Shown: positions 43,000-55,142, counted from the stretch's first letter. The stretch is DNA of 64,000 nucleotides from Aricia agestis (GCF_905147365.1 NC_056410.1:1711501-1775500), one strand, 5' to 3'. Numbers and translations: made by a program. Notes: generated from the sequence alone by a model not told the origin.

Positions 43000-44460
43000 T
43001 TTATTTATTATTAATTGCCGGAAGTATTATCTATGCATCGTTTTGAAGTTGTTTTGACTTTTGTCGCGTTGAGACTTGAGACCGGAGCCCGAAAACGCGT
43101 CGCTTCCGTAAAAATACAATAACCAGTGTCCTTAACTAAAATTAATTTTGAAAGTTGTAGTAGTAGTGTCAAAACAACATTTATTTAAAAATAATTAATG
43201 CTACATTTCACTTTTATTGTCATAAATTGAAGGTGAGACCAAGTTATTAATGTATAATTTATGTATTGCATTAAAATAAAGTTATCCATATTTGGCACGT
43301 GATATAACCCTGAAATTGTAATATTTACTAATTCATCTAAAATCTAAATAGTGATACCTGTGTTGGTCCCTTTTAGACCTTCTAATATAATATTCTAACT
43401 TTAGAGTTAGTTTGTTTTAAAGTAACTACGAGATATATTGATATGTTCTGACTTCATCAAACTGATTTAAAATGCTATTTGACCTTGTACCTTCTTGCCT
43501 TGTACCCAGTCCTTTTTGGGGAAAGCTCACAGCGCTAAGATCATGTCACCAGTTTTGAAGTTTTAACGAAAAATGACGGAACGCGCCAAAATTCGTAACA
43601 TAAAAGTTACCTATGTCTGAAATGTTTTATGTTATGACTTATGACAAGAAAGGCACGTCTGTTAAGTATATAATAATCTGTTTTAAAAATTATATATTTT
43701 TTACCCCTGCTAATACTTTAATAGCTCGATGCTACGATCAAATATAAAGAAAAACTTTGGAACTTTGAAATTATTGTGTACATCTAGTATGAAGTATCTA
43801 CCGATGTTCAATGATGTGATTTGAAAAAAATAATCCCTGTATCTACACTAAATGCAGTTATTAAGTAATTTAACTTTGTTATTTTTGATATGAAATGTTT
43901 TTGACTTTTGGGACAAGATAATATTATAATGAAACACTAAAAAATTTGATATTAAGTATTCTCCAAACTAATAAACCCATCAATCCCCAAGCGACAGCCG
44001 GCTGCCGCATAACAATTATTGAAAATCCATTGTATCTGCGATACCCACGATGGAGGTGCTGCGTAGAATCCAAAAAATTTAAGCGTGCCGTAACATAAAA
44101 AATTCATTAGAAAAACTTCGCGCCCTTTTTCTGTCATAATAATAAACATATTTTTATAATGTTCACTGCCGCTTTTTTTATAATAAATTTTTAGGTAAGT
44201 AAGTACCCTATTATTTTCAGTTTCGATCTTTTCTAATTTCTATCTTCTGTAATTTATAGAAGTTGGGAAGAAAAAAGGTTGAAAAAATTTTCAGTTATGT
44301 ATATTATAACTTACTATTAAAACAATTAAGTATAACTATTTGATTAGGACCGACACGTATTCTAAGGTCCTATACTTAAATTAAACAGAATAAAAAAAAC
44401 TATTTGATTAACTAATAAAACACAATTTCTTCACTATTATACTCAATATTTTTCTTTACT
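43000..44460. other. Stretch without recognised features
   Basis: AT-rich sequence. Short open frames show no recognisable domains. No shared repeat was noticed. Confidence 0.4.
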
Positions 44461-44474
44461 TACATAACACTTAC

Positions 44475-44600
44475 CCTATATAAAGCAATGCGGCACTCGC
44501 GAATTCGGCGTGCAGCGTGTGCGACGTGCGTGCGCGTGGCCCACTCAGTCACTCACTGCGGCACGGACACGAATGATAGTAACATTGACGATGCAAGTTA
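44475..44600 (-). promoter_or_regulatory. Candidate non-coding first exon and promoter of the FAR gene
   Basis: In minus sense a GC-rich, apparently unique patch (CACGCGCACGCACGTCGCAC) ends in TATATAGG followed by a strong GTAAGT donor (44469-44474). Upstream, GCAGTGAG and GACTGAGT resemble arthropod initiator sequence. FAR coding exon 1 has an acceptor before its ATG, so such an exon is needed somewhere to the right. The assignment would imply a 28-kb intron and is only inference. Confidence 0.22.
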
Positions 44601-44839
44601 AGTACCTACTAAACGAGATATCGACCGGACTGCATACGACGGGTTTTTTAACTTCCATCATAAATAATGCAATTTTTTGGGTTAAAAAATTAATTATAAA
44701 GGTTAACATAAAAATAAAGGTTGTCTGGCAGAAACTGCTGTTAGCAGTAAGACCGAGTCATCTAGCGCAATAAACTGTTTTAATTATTAATCAATATTAC
44801 CTATTTAATTTGTTATCCAGTTATGGCGACTGGAAAAGT

Positions 44840-45002
44840 TGGCAACCGGTCTTTCGCTGGCTAAGCGGTCTAGCGCAACATAATTAAATTAAAAAATCAA
44901 ACATATTAATTTTAAGTCAAACTAAAGTAATAATATTATACAAATAAATAAAATATGAGACTAAAAAATGTTGGCTTAAATTCGTGGTTCGAATCCACCC
45001 AT
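44840..45002 (+). other. tRNA-like remnant
   Basis: CGCTGGCTAAGCGGTCTAGC looks like a tRNA D-arm and A box, and GTGGTTCGAATCCACCC is a good T-arm and B box, but about 100 AT-rich bases separate them. The second piece is followed by an A run (45006-45016), as in a tRNA-derived SINE. It is not a functional tRNA as it stands. Confidence 0.25.
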
Positions 45003-45076
45003 ACCAAAAAAAAAAAACTTATTAATTAGTGGTTTCTCACCACTCCAATCACCGCGGGATCGGGAAATTCAAAAAC

Positions 45077-45127
45077 AGCTCTTCGCTGTTTCGAACCGCG
45101 ACCCGCGGTTCGAAACAGCGAAGAGCT
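45077..45127. repeat. Perfect 24-nt hairpin
   Basis: Arms 45077-45100 and 45104-45127 around ACC; arm begins AGCTCTTCGCTGTTTCGAAC. It is more GC-rich than its surroundings. Confidence 0.9.
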
Positions 45128-45597
45128 ACAATAACATAATTTTAAACGATAGTTTCCTTTTTTGCCACTCTCTCCAAACATGATATAAATCAATAAATTT
45201 CTTCACGCAGTTAGAAGTAAATAAACCGACATGTTTACGCACTAAATAATGGAGCATTAATAATCTCAAAAATCACGTGTGAAATGCCAAAAAAAAACAT
45301 TTAGTTTGAAGTCACAACGCAGTACTTACGTAACTTTGTATGAAGAAGAAGAGAAGTTTAACCTCAAGTCGGCACGGGTTATAGTTTAGGAATCGAACTT
45401 ATATTTGTTTCTAGACAAATGACAATATAGGGTCATTACGAAACCTTTGAGACGATATGCGTCAAAATATTATATCGAACTTGAAATTTAAGGGACACCT
45501 TAGTATACACTATACAGTATACTGCTTAAGTACTAGTATATTACGTAGGTATAATTTTAGTATAATCTTTGCTCTCGCAATAGGCAATGAGATACAT

Positions 45598-45925
45598 ACC
45601 ATGGGCGTACCGAGGGGGGAGGGCAGGGGGGGGGGCAGCTGCCCCCCCCTGGATCATGTTGACGTCCCTACTAAGTATATTATCTAGTACTTTTATCTAT
45701 AAAAATTAAGAAAACTAATTTTTGCTATTTGTTTGCAATACAATATTTTTACAACTAAAAATAATTTATCTTTTATTCTTTATAAACACCTAGCTTATGA
45801 AAAATCCGATTGCCCCCCCGCCTGGCCTAGAGCCTGGGTAATTTCCCCCCCCCCCCCCCTGGCACCAGAACCTGGATAATTTCCCCCCCCCCCCCTGGCC
45901 CAGAACCTGGGTACGCCCATGGGGG
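45598..45925 (+). repeat. Dispersed repeat with C/G-run ends (copy 2)
   Basis: GGGCGTACCGAGGGGGGAGG at the left, then GATCATGTTGACGTCCCTAC, and at the right CCTAGAGCCTGGGTAATTTC with a run of 15 C at 45845-45859 and a second long C run near 45882. The right-hand GGCCCAGAACCTGGGTACG unit is repeated with small changes. Reverse-complement copy of 1-258. Confidence 0.75.
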
Positions 45926-46028
45926 GTCAAAAGTGCGTTGAAACGGTTCGTGTAAATAGTCAACAGTATGCGCGCGGCCTGCTGGAACTACATCATACTA
46001 CATCTATGCGCTTTGATTATGTCTAGAA

Positions 46029-46260
46029 CAGCTATCCCCAACCCGCGGCCCGCTGGGACTTTATTTGTGGCCCGCGTTATGTCAAACCATTAAATTCACG
46101 CCCACCGGCAAAATAATGTAGAGTCGTCGTGAAAGTCATGATTTTTTTTTCACCTTTAAAGCGTTAATTTTGAAGGACGTTATTTTTTAACCCTAAACAT
46201 TTTTGTTGCAGTCCGCGACACCAAGAATGGCCCGCATGAAAAAAAGTTTGGGGACTACTG
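46029..46260 (+). mobile_element. hAT-type MITE, 232 bp, with perfect 8-bp target duplication
   Basis: It begins CAGCTATCCCCAACCCGCGG and ends GTTTGGGGACTACTG, giving hAT-like ~15-nt TIRs (CAGxxxTCCCCAA). GTCTAGAA occurs directly at 46021-46028 and 46261-46268. It has no ORF and is non-autonomous. A truncated copy is at 27876. Confidence 0.85.
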
Positions 46261-46433
46261 GTCTAGAATATCGGCCTATTTTCTAATAACGAGTGTAGTC
46301 GTTCATACCAATGAACAGTTTTCTAGCGACACTAGCTGTTTACAAGAAAGCTGCCGCCGGAAGGCTATATCGTATAGAAACTAAAAGTTAAAACCTATGA
46401 ACGGTTTACATTTCTTTACTTCTGCAAACATAC

Positions 46434-46853
46434 TAGGGTCGATCAAAAAGTAAATAAGCGGGTATTTCTAAAGAAGATAAAAATCTAAAAAAAATGTTTT
46501 TCACTTCTTCAGTCCCTCACGACTTCCTAGCAAAAAAATTGTATAAATTGGACGTCATTTGTAGGAGCTACATTCATTTCAATACCAACAGTCGGAGCGA
46601 CAACACGAAAATGGAGAAACACGAAGGGAGATGCGTCATCAAGCACCTCTGTTTGAAAAAAAATTCTACCAAAGAGATACACGCTGATTTGGTGGAGACA
46701 CTAGGGGACTCTGCTCCTCCATATTCTACGGTGGCACGGTGGTGCAAAGAGTTTAAGCTAGGTAGAACATCTACAGAAGATGAACATAGCGAGGGACGCC
46801 CAACCTCGTCCCTCACTGAGAAAAACATAAAAAAGTCGAAGAAATCGTACTAG
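46434..46853 (+). pseudogene. Mariner transposase fragment (N-terminal HTH region)
   Basis: From an ATG at 46611 the frame codes for about 80 residues with STKEIHADLVETLGDSAP, YSTVARWCKEFKLGRTSTED and SEGRPTSS, the paired helix-turn-helix of mariner (SETMAR-like) transposases, then stops. The catalytic DDD domain is missing. CTAGGGTCGATCAAAAAGTA near 46434 may be the left TIR. No matching right end was found. Confidence 0.75.
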
Positions 46854-47348
46854 CAAATCGAAAAGTAACTTTTTTGCGTTTTAATACAGCTTAACCTACA
46901 TTTTTTTTCTTTTTTTCCCCACCCCACCACTCCCACACCCACCGCCCACAGCCTGCTAGCACCCAGATTATCAGAAAAGGTTGTTCAGGGAAGTAGCTAA
47001 CGGAGTTTTAACACAGCTGAAGCTACATGACTGATTTGGTCGTCAGCTCTTAGTCGAGTAGTAGTAGAAGATCTATGAGTAAACAAACAAAGTTTACCTC
47101 TTAATATAATATTAGTATAGAATAAAAAAAACTACTGAATCGATTTTAATAATATTTTCAGTGAGTGACATAGGCTATATATTTTTTACCCGTGCGAAGC
47201 CGGGGCGGGTTGCTAGTCTCTTATAATATCTTCGAAAATATTCATTTAAATATTTAAATCATAATAACATGCTGTAAAGGGCCATAATCAATAATAATGT
47301 ATTTAAAGTATTTAATTAAATAAGGACTATTGCCGTATTGGTTTATAC

Positions 47349-47673
47349 GTGGGAGAGCTGCGTCACGAATGGGCCGGCTCGACCGGAGAAATACCACGTT
47401 CTCACAGAAAACCGGCGTGAAACAGCGCTTGCGCTGTGTTTCGCCGAGTGAGTGAGTTTACCGGAGACCCAATCCCCTACCCTAATCCCTTCCCTACCCT
47501 CCCCTATTCTCTTCCCTTCCCATCCCTACCCTCCCCTATTAACCTATTCCCTCTTAAAAGGCCGGCAACGCGCCTGCAGCTCTTCTGATACTGCGAGTGT
47601 CCATGGGCGACGGAAGTTACTTTCCATCAGATGACCCGTTTGCTTGTTTGCCCCCTTATTTCATAAAAAAAAA
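47349..47673 (+). mobile_element. SINE-like element (full length)
   Basis: Same family as 8399-8681, with a small deletion in the CATGCTTCGGCACGAATG word and a longer pyrimidine stretch. It runs directly into the tail of a GACGCCCGC-family repeat (ATCGGTTCAGCGGTTTGAGC). Confidence 0.8.
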
Positions 47674-48039
47674 TCGGTTCAGCGGTTTGAGCGTGAAGAG
47701 AACACTTTCTCATTAAGAATATTAATAAGTATGGATATTACCATAGACTAAGTAAAATGATATTACGGCGATATTGTACCTATTTATTTAAGGTGTGTAG
47801 CTGTAATATGTATCGACCAAGGTGCATAACAATGTGTTTTTTTTATTATATTTTACTTGAATTTTCCTTGTTTTACTTGTTCACTAATGTTTTCCCTAAA
47901 CCACCAAATCTAGGTACTTACCTATTTTATGATTATTATATTTTGTTATAGTTATTGTGTATAACTTACGAGTTACGACTAAGATAAAAGAGCTACGGAA
48001 ACCCTTCCCCCACCCAAAAATCCAGTACTGGTTTTAGCA

Positions 48040-48205
48040 CTACCAGCGATCTGGGCGAGATTTCTTCAGCGCCCAGTTTGCTGTGCAAAAAACAAAAGCG
48101 TGAAAGATAAATTGATCTGATGCGCCGCATTCGCCCCTTTTTATCTGCCTTCGGCGCCCTGGGCGGTCGCCTAGCGTCGCCCTCCTCTAGTTACTCGCTC
48201 CAAAA
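48040..48205 (+). repeat. Dispersed repeat with GCGCCCTGGGCGGTCGCCTA
   Basis: It is related in inverse orientation to 51885-52040 (GTCGCTAGGCGATCGCCCAG, GGGCGCCGGA). Both contain GAGATTTC and GATAAA/AAAAAG words between GC-rich ends. Class unknown. Confidence 0.5.
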
Positions 48206-48846
48206 TTTCAGGCCGCGACCGTGCCTGTATGTAAGGACCGTGGAACAAGGCCGATTTATCCATATTTACGAGGATAATATTTTATGAAAAGTGCGAATTA
48301 AAAATGTTAATGTAGCCGGGTCAGTGGTTCAGTAGCCCGCGGCCCGAGCTGCGCCTGCGCCGATAAACGATGAACTTCATAATATACCTCTAGACTAGGT
48401 AGGTACTCTAGAGTCTAGATGGTTCCTCGATCACAACCGTACGTATTTGCTTCCTTTGCATTGTGATCGGAGGTAAAATATTGATATTGCAGTTGTATGT
48501 CAAGTAAACAATTAAAATTTAGTTTGTTATTATTTTTAGCAAATTTTAAGCTATGGATTTCCGCAAAGTAACGCCTGATTTCATTAACTAAACAATTAAA
48601 ACTTTCAGATTGGCAACACCTGTACCAGTTAGAAGTACCTTCGTTCCGCACGTTTCCTATGTCATTTCCTGAGACTCAAATGTGCTCTTTACCTAAATCG
48701 GTAAAGAGGCAACATGCAGACAGGCACATTTATGCATTTATATAATCAGAGTTGAATGTTGATGGATCAGGAATTGAGCAGCCGAATAAACCGAGGGTAA
48801 TAAGTAGGTATGTAGTCGCAACAAGGGAATAATTATAATACTTATA

Positions 48847-49105
48847 CAGGGTGTAACAAAAATAAGTGATAATACTTTAGGGTGTGTACGTGTTCCTTGT
48901 AGAGAGTTCACTGTGAAAGTAGCAGCGCTGAAAGACCAATTTTTTTTTCACTTTTGTATGGGGAAACTCGTGACGCTCGGGCCCTTGCCCATACAAAAGT
49001 GAAAAAAAAATTCGTCTTTCAGCGCTGCTACTTTCACAGTGAACTCTCTACAGGGAACACGTACACACCCTAAAGTATTATCACTTATTTTTGTTACACC
49101 CTGTA
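48847..49105. mobile_element. Palindromic MITE, CAGGGTGTAAC family
   Basis: The best-preserved copy in the window. Tips CAGGGTGTAACAAAAATAAG and CTTATTTTTGTTACACCCTG; both sides are flanked by TATA/TA. The loop contains CTCGTGACGCTCGGGCCCTT, as at 1740-1996. Confidence 0.9.
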
Positions 49106-49594
49106 TAAAAGACTTTTGCTGTTATGTAATTGCCATTCTGTTATCACGTCACTATCTTAGCTGGAAACAATGTTATTAAGAATACCAGCCCTGAAGTTAT
49201 AGATAGGCCGTTATAGGCCACGGCCTAGGGGCGGCGGAATAAAGCGGCCTGCTCTCATAAAAATAAAAAATCAGCACTGAAAAAAAACAAAACGTGAGCA
49301 ACACAAAACACTAGAAAAAACTAAAAACGTGTGTTTTAAACGTAGGGCATGGAAAAAACTCTAACCGTACTTCAGTTAGAATTACTCGCGATAACATCCC
49401 CAAAATTGTTTTCATTTAACTAAGTATATGATTATTTGCGTTATTAGGGCCCTGCGGTCAATTAACCTTATTATATTACTTACTAAAATGTTTTGACTGA
49501 ATATAAGATCAATAGTTATTTCCTTATTGCAAAATAAGTCGTTATTGATTAGGAATAATCTTTATAGATCTGTGGTAAATGCCATTCTATAATA

Positions 49595-49833
49595 TTACTA
49601 GCTGTCCCGGCAAACGTTGTTTTACCATATAAAGTGATATTATTTTATTGAAGTGACTAAATAAGTATGTCACCATGGCAACGTCCATCGCTATCCCGTT
49701 ACACAAACAATGGTCGCTTACAAAAGTGAAAAAAAAAATTTGGTCTTTCAGCGCTGCTACTTTCACAGTGAACTCTCTACAAGGAACACGTACACACCCT
49801 AAAGTATTATCACTTATTTTTGTTACACCCTGT
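49595..49833. repeat. GCTGTCCCGGCAAACGTTGT fragment joined to half a MITE
   Basis: 49597-49718 begins ACTAGCTGTCCCGGCAAACG, the head of a common insect dispersed repeat. At 49719 it passes into the right arm only of the CAGGGTGTAAC MITE, which ends TACACCCTGTATA. Confidence 0.65.
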
Positions 49834-50039
49834 ATAAGAAGATAAGGCAAATAAGCTCAGAAAACACTGGATCGGTTTTGATGTGGCACACATAACATTG
49901 AGCAATATTGGACCTCAGGCTACTTTTTATCTCGGAAAATGTACCTACGCTTGTGTTAACAGACTTAGATTCTGGTGTCCGGTACGTAAAACTAATAAAA
50001 CCTTTTTTACATGGGGAAATGCTTTCCGCATTTCCGGAT

Positions 50040-50290
50040 GATAGGGGCAAGGGCCGGGGTTGCGTGCCTAACTGGGGCTCATACGCCAATTTCCTACTGA
50101 TCATGATCCTACTACTGGTCCTAAACCCCATGGTGCTAAACTCCCCCCTTAAAGTAAAGTTACGGGAACGATAAACCGCTCCTCACTCAATCCTGGTCCT
50201 ACTGGTCCTAACCCCCATGGTGCTCCCCTCCCCGCTTAAAGTAAAGAAACGGGAATTAACGGTAAAACCTGGGTAAAACCTGGGTAAAAC
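50040..50290. repeat. Local tandem duplications
   Basis: CTACTGGTCCTAAACCCCCAT-like and TTAAAGTAAAG words occur twice about 100 bp apart, and ACCTGGGTAAA occurs three times at 50268-50290. Confidence 0.6.
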
Positions 50291-51117
50291 CTATCGCTAC
50301 TCTGTCAGAACAAATAGTTACGTTTTCTTCGATTCAAGAAAATTATTATAACAGTATACTTTAAATACTAAATCAAAAGATTCGGAGCTCTATTACGAGT
50401 GAATTAGAAGCTATTTTAAATACTTCATACAAAAGTAATTAGCCGTATTGCGTAAAACCTTAATGGAAATCCACTTATTTGGGGCATGGAAAATATTTCT
50501 TCGTGATTCATATCACATTAATATCGTAGAATATTAATTAATTTGTATATTTACATACGTAATGTAACGTTGAACTAAAAAAACATCGCCTCGTCGAGTA
50601 CGACTTGGACGTCTTTGTAAATTGTAACTATCGACATTCGACTGGGTGATCACGGATTACCCATTGCGACAGCTTTGCAACAGGCATGAGGCAGCAGATA
50701 TATCACAATATTGGCTGTCCATCACAATTTTTTATACGTTGATGCTGTTAAATGTCTGTTGCATGGCTTTCGCAAGACAATCATCCTGCGGTCCCATGGA
50801 GCTAATGCAAAGTGCGGTCCTATTAAAATTCGTCACCTTAAAACTCAACAAACTTTTAGCAAAACTCCTTAGGAACATCTACTTTGCCCTTTCTCTACTT
50901 ACTTTTGCAAATCGGATCAGTAGTTTAGACGCTATGGTGGAAAAGACGTAAACTTTGACTACCAAAATTAAATATTATTTATGACCCTTTCCTATGCATT
51001 TCTAGGAGTCAGGTCTCAGGTAGAAATAAGAGGCATAGGCTGGCAGAAAAAGGCTTTCATGTCTATATCTCTGCGAATACTTAAGTAGTCGGAGCCTACA
51101 TTCAAGAGTATAATATC

Positions 51118-51325
51118 TACTATATGGCGCCCGCAACTATATTGCGTCAAAATTCGTTTATAGCCTGGGAACCGTACAATTTTCGGGATAAAAAGTATGC
51201 TGTGTCCTCTCCCGGGACTCAAGGTATCTCCAAACCAAATTTCAGCAAAATCAGTTCAGCGGTTTGGGCGTGATGAGGTAACAGACATGGACACGCAGAC
51301 ATATTCACTTATGCATATATAATGG
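51118..51325 (+). repeat. GACGCCCGC family copy
   Basis: TATGGCGCCCGCAACTATAT, CCTCTCCCGGGACTCAAGGT and AAATCAGTTCAGCGGTTTGG match 6496-6692. Confidence 0.7.
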
Positions 51326-51592
51326 AAGTATGGATTCAACAGCGTCATTGATTGGTTAATGTTTTGACGCTATTCAATCAAAAGAGATCGTTTATAGTGA
51401 ATCATAGACTTAATATATACTAGTGAATAGAAAAACCCAATACCTATCGACAAACCTTAGAACCCGCGCATCAAATTTGCTCAAAATGAAGACGCTTCGA
51501 TTTATTGGATTCGATTAGATGGAGTGATTTTATATTAGGCATTATTCCGACCAAAATCTGACATGCGTCAGAGCCTGCGCAGGTTGTTGAGT

Positions 51593-51617
51593 GGGGGGGG
51601 GGGGGGGGGGGGGGGGG
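51593..51617. repeat. Run of 25 G
   Basis: Uninterrupted mononucleotide G tract. Length in the real genome may differ because such runs are error-prone to sequence. Confidence 0.9.
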
Positions 51618-51884
51618 CGGTTGTATTGTTGTTTGTTAACATTGTACTCGCGATAAAGGGAAGCGATAAGGGATACAATGCCGTGTAAATGTTTATAAAA
51701 ATAATTATTATTCATTCAAATAATTATGCGTTGTTGTCTCCTTGACTGTTGTAGTACCTCGACGAAGTTGGTTCCGTTCTCGATGGTTCTTAATTGTAGA
51801 AGATAGAGACATTTTAATAAATCGTTTAAGAACAACATATATACGCAGCAAATATAATGTTAACATACATACATATTCAGTGGC

Positions 51885-52040
51885 AGCGTTAGAGGGGGGC
51901 GTCGCTAGGCGATCGCCCAGGGCGCCGGACAAAAAGGGGGTGAAAGCAGACAAAAAGAAGCGTCACACACAGGCAACCCCTTTTTACCTCTACCAGCACC
52001 CTGGGTGCCCGAGAAATCTCGCACAGGGCTAAAACCAATT
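51885..52040 (-). repeat. Dispersed repeat, relative of 48040-48205
   Basis: GCGTCGCTAGGCGATCGCCC and GCACCCTGGGTGCCCGAGAA mark the ends; see 48040-48205. Confidence 0.5.
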
Positions 52041-52447
52041 TAAAAAAAACAGCATTATGGCAAAGTACTGCAAATTGTTCCACAGAAATCGTCATAATCT
52101 ACAGCTTGAAGTACCTACCTATATTGAAATCTATTTTTTTTTAATTATTTATTTATTTAAATCAGGCTACGTACGTCAAATTATATCATAGGATATCAGT
52201 TGTTGGTAAATAGCTGGATATCCTCTGAAAAACTGTACCTCGGTGCTTGTAATATTTTGCAGTGAATCTTTGTACAGGAACCTAGGTAATAACTATCTTA
52301 AGCTGAATAATAATTCAAATATGGTAAGTAAATATTCTCGTATGGGAAATGATCTTGGTATTACGTTTGTATGAGAATTTCTATGGCACCCGGACTCTTA
52401 AGAGTCGCCAGCCTGTTTTATGCCTTTGCATTGGCATAAAGTCTTAC

Positions 52448-52585
52448 TAGCTGTTTGACCGAGCTTAGCTCGGTATTCGATAAAACACGAATATTACATT
52501 TTCTAAAAATGATTCCTAGCTAGATCGATTTATCGCCCCCGAAACCCCCTATATACAAAATCGTTGGAGTCGATTCCGAGATTCC

Positions 52586-52672
<87 letters not shown>

Positions 52673-52696
52673 ATTGGAATCTCGGAATTATATATA

Positions 52697-52747
<51 letters not shown>

Positions 52748-52770
52748 AGAATTGCTCGTTAAGATTAGGG
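52448..52770 (+). repeat. GAATCTCGG dispersed repeat with (TA)n expansion
   Basis: TTCTAAAAATGATTCCTAGC, TAGATCGATTTATCGCCCCC and GATTCCGAGATTCCAATTAT lead into (TA)n at 52590-52670, then an inverted TAATTGGAATCTCGGAATTA, a second (TA)n, and TACAAGAATTGCTCGTTAAG. 56480-56822 is the reverse-complement copy with only a short TA tract. Confidence 0.75.
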
Positions 52771-53269
52771 GTAACACATGTCTAAACGGTAAACCGCGCA
52801 AGTAGTGACAAGTGAGTGTGCTGGCTGATTGCACTTCCGTCTGCTGTTTTGGCACTCGCTTGCCTTCTGATTTTAATACAATAATTAATTTGTATTATTT
52901 TTAATGTTTTCCGCAAAAAAACAAGTTTGTTGATCGAAAATAGCACTTTTAACTGTTTAATTGTTAGATGTAGAATAAACCGACAATCGGCATGTTATAA
53001 ATTATAATACTAAAGGTTTCCGTACCAAAAAAAGGAAGGAAGGAAAGGAAAACATCGGTGACTTTAGCACGCTATAAAACAAGTTCAAACGTACGTACTG
53101 AACCAACCAAAGAACGTGAGAAAAAAATATTTGGATAAAGCAAGTCTAAGCATTTTTATTTATTCTTACAGATACTTAGATAATAATGCTCGGATTGTTG
53201 CTGGAGTAAAATGCTGCTGCATTTATCACCTGAGTGGCAAGTGCAAACATATTGCTGATTTAATATATA

Positions 53270-55142
53270 AATGTTTTTTTTAAAAAGGCAGGTCGCTGTA
53301 GCCCTGACGTCACTGCGACCCACGAGGATCTATTGTGACTCCTTCGCACTAGAGTATCATCCCCAACAACCCAATACTGCTCATAAATTTAACGATATGG
53401 TTGGGGCTGGTGCCACGAATTTCCCCTGTGGAAGAGTATTCGTGGCGGCCAAGGTGCCTGTTCCTGCTCTGTAGTAGAGCAGGGCAGTCGAGGAGAAGGT
53501 GAATAGGTGTCTCATCCTCTTTCTCACAGAATCTGCAAGTCGTTATGCTACAAATACCCATTCTGTTTAGGTGTTTCTTGAGCTTGCAGTGCCCAGTTAG
53601 GCTTCTGGTAAGGATTCTTAATTGGTTCCTAGTTCCTACCCAAGGTGAGCACTAATTGTGATCGTTTCTTGTTGAAGTCAGGAATTAGTGCCTTGGAGTG
53701 TTCAAGGCCAGGGGTCTCAGCCCATTGCTTCCTGCATAGTCTGTGACCCCATTCCTTGAGCACTTGCTTTGTGGTACTGGCAGTTATACCAGAGACTGGT
53801 TCTTGGCCCCAAGCCTAATTAGTTCGTCAGCGATTTCATTGCCGGGGACGTTACTGTGGCCCGGGACCCATACTAGGCGGATGTTGTTGTTCTTTCCCAG
53901 CATGTTTAACGTCTCAACGCATTCCAGAACTAATTTGGACGAGACTTCTGCGGCAGTCAGTGCTTTAAGTGCAGCTTGACTGTCGGAGAAGATAAAAACG
54001 TTTTTATTAACTAGGACCATATCCAGGCTTTCTAGTGAACAAGCGAGGATAGCGAAGACTTTAGCCTCAAACACGGTTGCAAACTCCCCCAAACAGGCGT
54101 ATTTGCCTTTTGGTGGCCTGCCTCCGTAGAATCCGGCTCCCGCACTGTTGTCTTTCCTTGATCTACCCGTGAACCAAACTATGTCGCTAGGGCGGACATC
54201 GTTTGGGATTTTTCTTTCCCAGTCCTCCCTGGAAGGTATAAAAACCTGGTATTACTTCGAAAAGCTATACACCTTGATCATGTCATCTGATGGCATGGCC
54301 ATGACAGGTGATTCACTGAGAGACTGTTCCAGCTGTCGAAATGGGATGGAGACCCAATTCGTCCTGCCCGCCGTCCTGGCCCTGAGAGCCACCTTTTTGG
54401 CCTCCATCTGTACAAGCAGAGGAAGCGGAGTTAAGTTGATCAGGGCCTCGAGGGAAGCGGTGGGTGTTGACGAGAGTGCACCCGTGATTATTAGACATGC
54501 CAGTCTCTCTACGCTGTTTAGTCTTTTATTACAGTTTACTTGTTCAGCCTTTTTATGCCACACTACGCAGCCAATAAAGCCATATGTGGTAATCGGTCTC
54601 ACTACGGCTGTATAAAGCCATAGCATTGCCTTCGGCCGAATACCCCATTTAGAGCGGACAAGCTTCATATAGGAACCCAGAGCACATCTAGCATTTTTGG
54701 TTTTTTTTTTTAATGAAATAAGGGGGCAAACGAGCAAACGGGTCACCTGATGGAAAGCAACTTCCGTCGCCCATGGACACTCGCAGCGTCAGAAGTGCTG
54801 CAGGTGCGTTGCCGGCCTTTTAAGAGGGAATAGGGTAGGTAATAGGGGAGGGTAGGGATGGGAAGGGAAGGGAAAATGGGAGAGTAGGGAAGTAATTAGG
54901 GTAGGGGATTGGGCCTCCGGTAAACTCACTCACTCGGCGAAACACAGCGCAAGCGCTGTTTCACGCCGGTTTTCTGTGAGAACGTGGTATTTCTCCGGTC
55001 GAGCCGGCCCATTCGTGCCGAAGCATGGCTCTCCCACATTCCAAGTGAGTCCTTTGTCTAGGATTACTCCTAGATATTTGACGTCACCCGCAAACTTAAT
55101 AGTTTTCCCGAAGAGTGTTGGGGGTCTTAGTCCCTCCAACTT
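53270..55142 (-). pseudogene. LINE fragment with RT thumb, RNase H and CCHC-like end, split by a SINE-like element
   Basis: In minus sense: KFAGDVKYLGVILDKGLTWN (end of RT) at 55139-55047, then the SINE-like element, then IRPKAMLWLYTAVVRPITTY, NSVERLACLIITGALSSTPT, then RNase H with EFATVFEAKVFAILACSLES, FSDSQAALKAL and VWVPGHSNVPGNEIADELIR (D, E, D and H-type active-site positions visible), then GHCKLKKHLNRMGIC, CRFCEKEDETPIHLLLDCPA (zinc-binding CCHC). Stops and frame breaks occur between the readable parts. RNase H in a non-LTR element points to the I/LOA/R1-like groups. The 5' side ends abruptly at 55142 against another repeat. Confidence 0.8.
54703..55041 (-). mobile_element. SINE-like element inserted in a LINE
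   Basis: Reverse-oriented copy of the 8399-8681 family, from TGGGAGAGCCATGCTTCGGC at its right end to an A tail at 54705. It separates the LTWN end of the RT from the following KNARCALGSYM. A few LINE codons seem to be lost at the junction, and no clear target duplication is seen. Confidence 0.8.

Noticed and set aside
50268..50290. CRISPR-like short repeats
   Set aside because: Three adjacent 11-bp units without spacers in a eukaryotic genome; a simple tandem repeat.
50646..50951. 101-codon frame with a hydrophobic segment (SITIFYTLMLLNVCCMAFA)
   Set aside because: I considered a chemoreceptor fragment, but no family motif is present and no splice sites frame it.
52530..52785. Open frames of repeating Ile-Tyr on both strands
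   Set aside because: They are translations of the (TA)n microsatellite.
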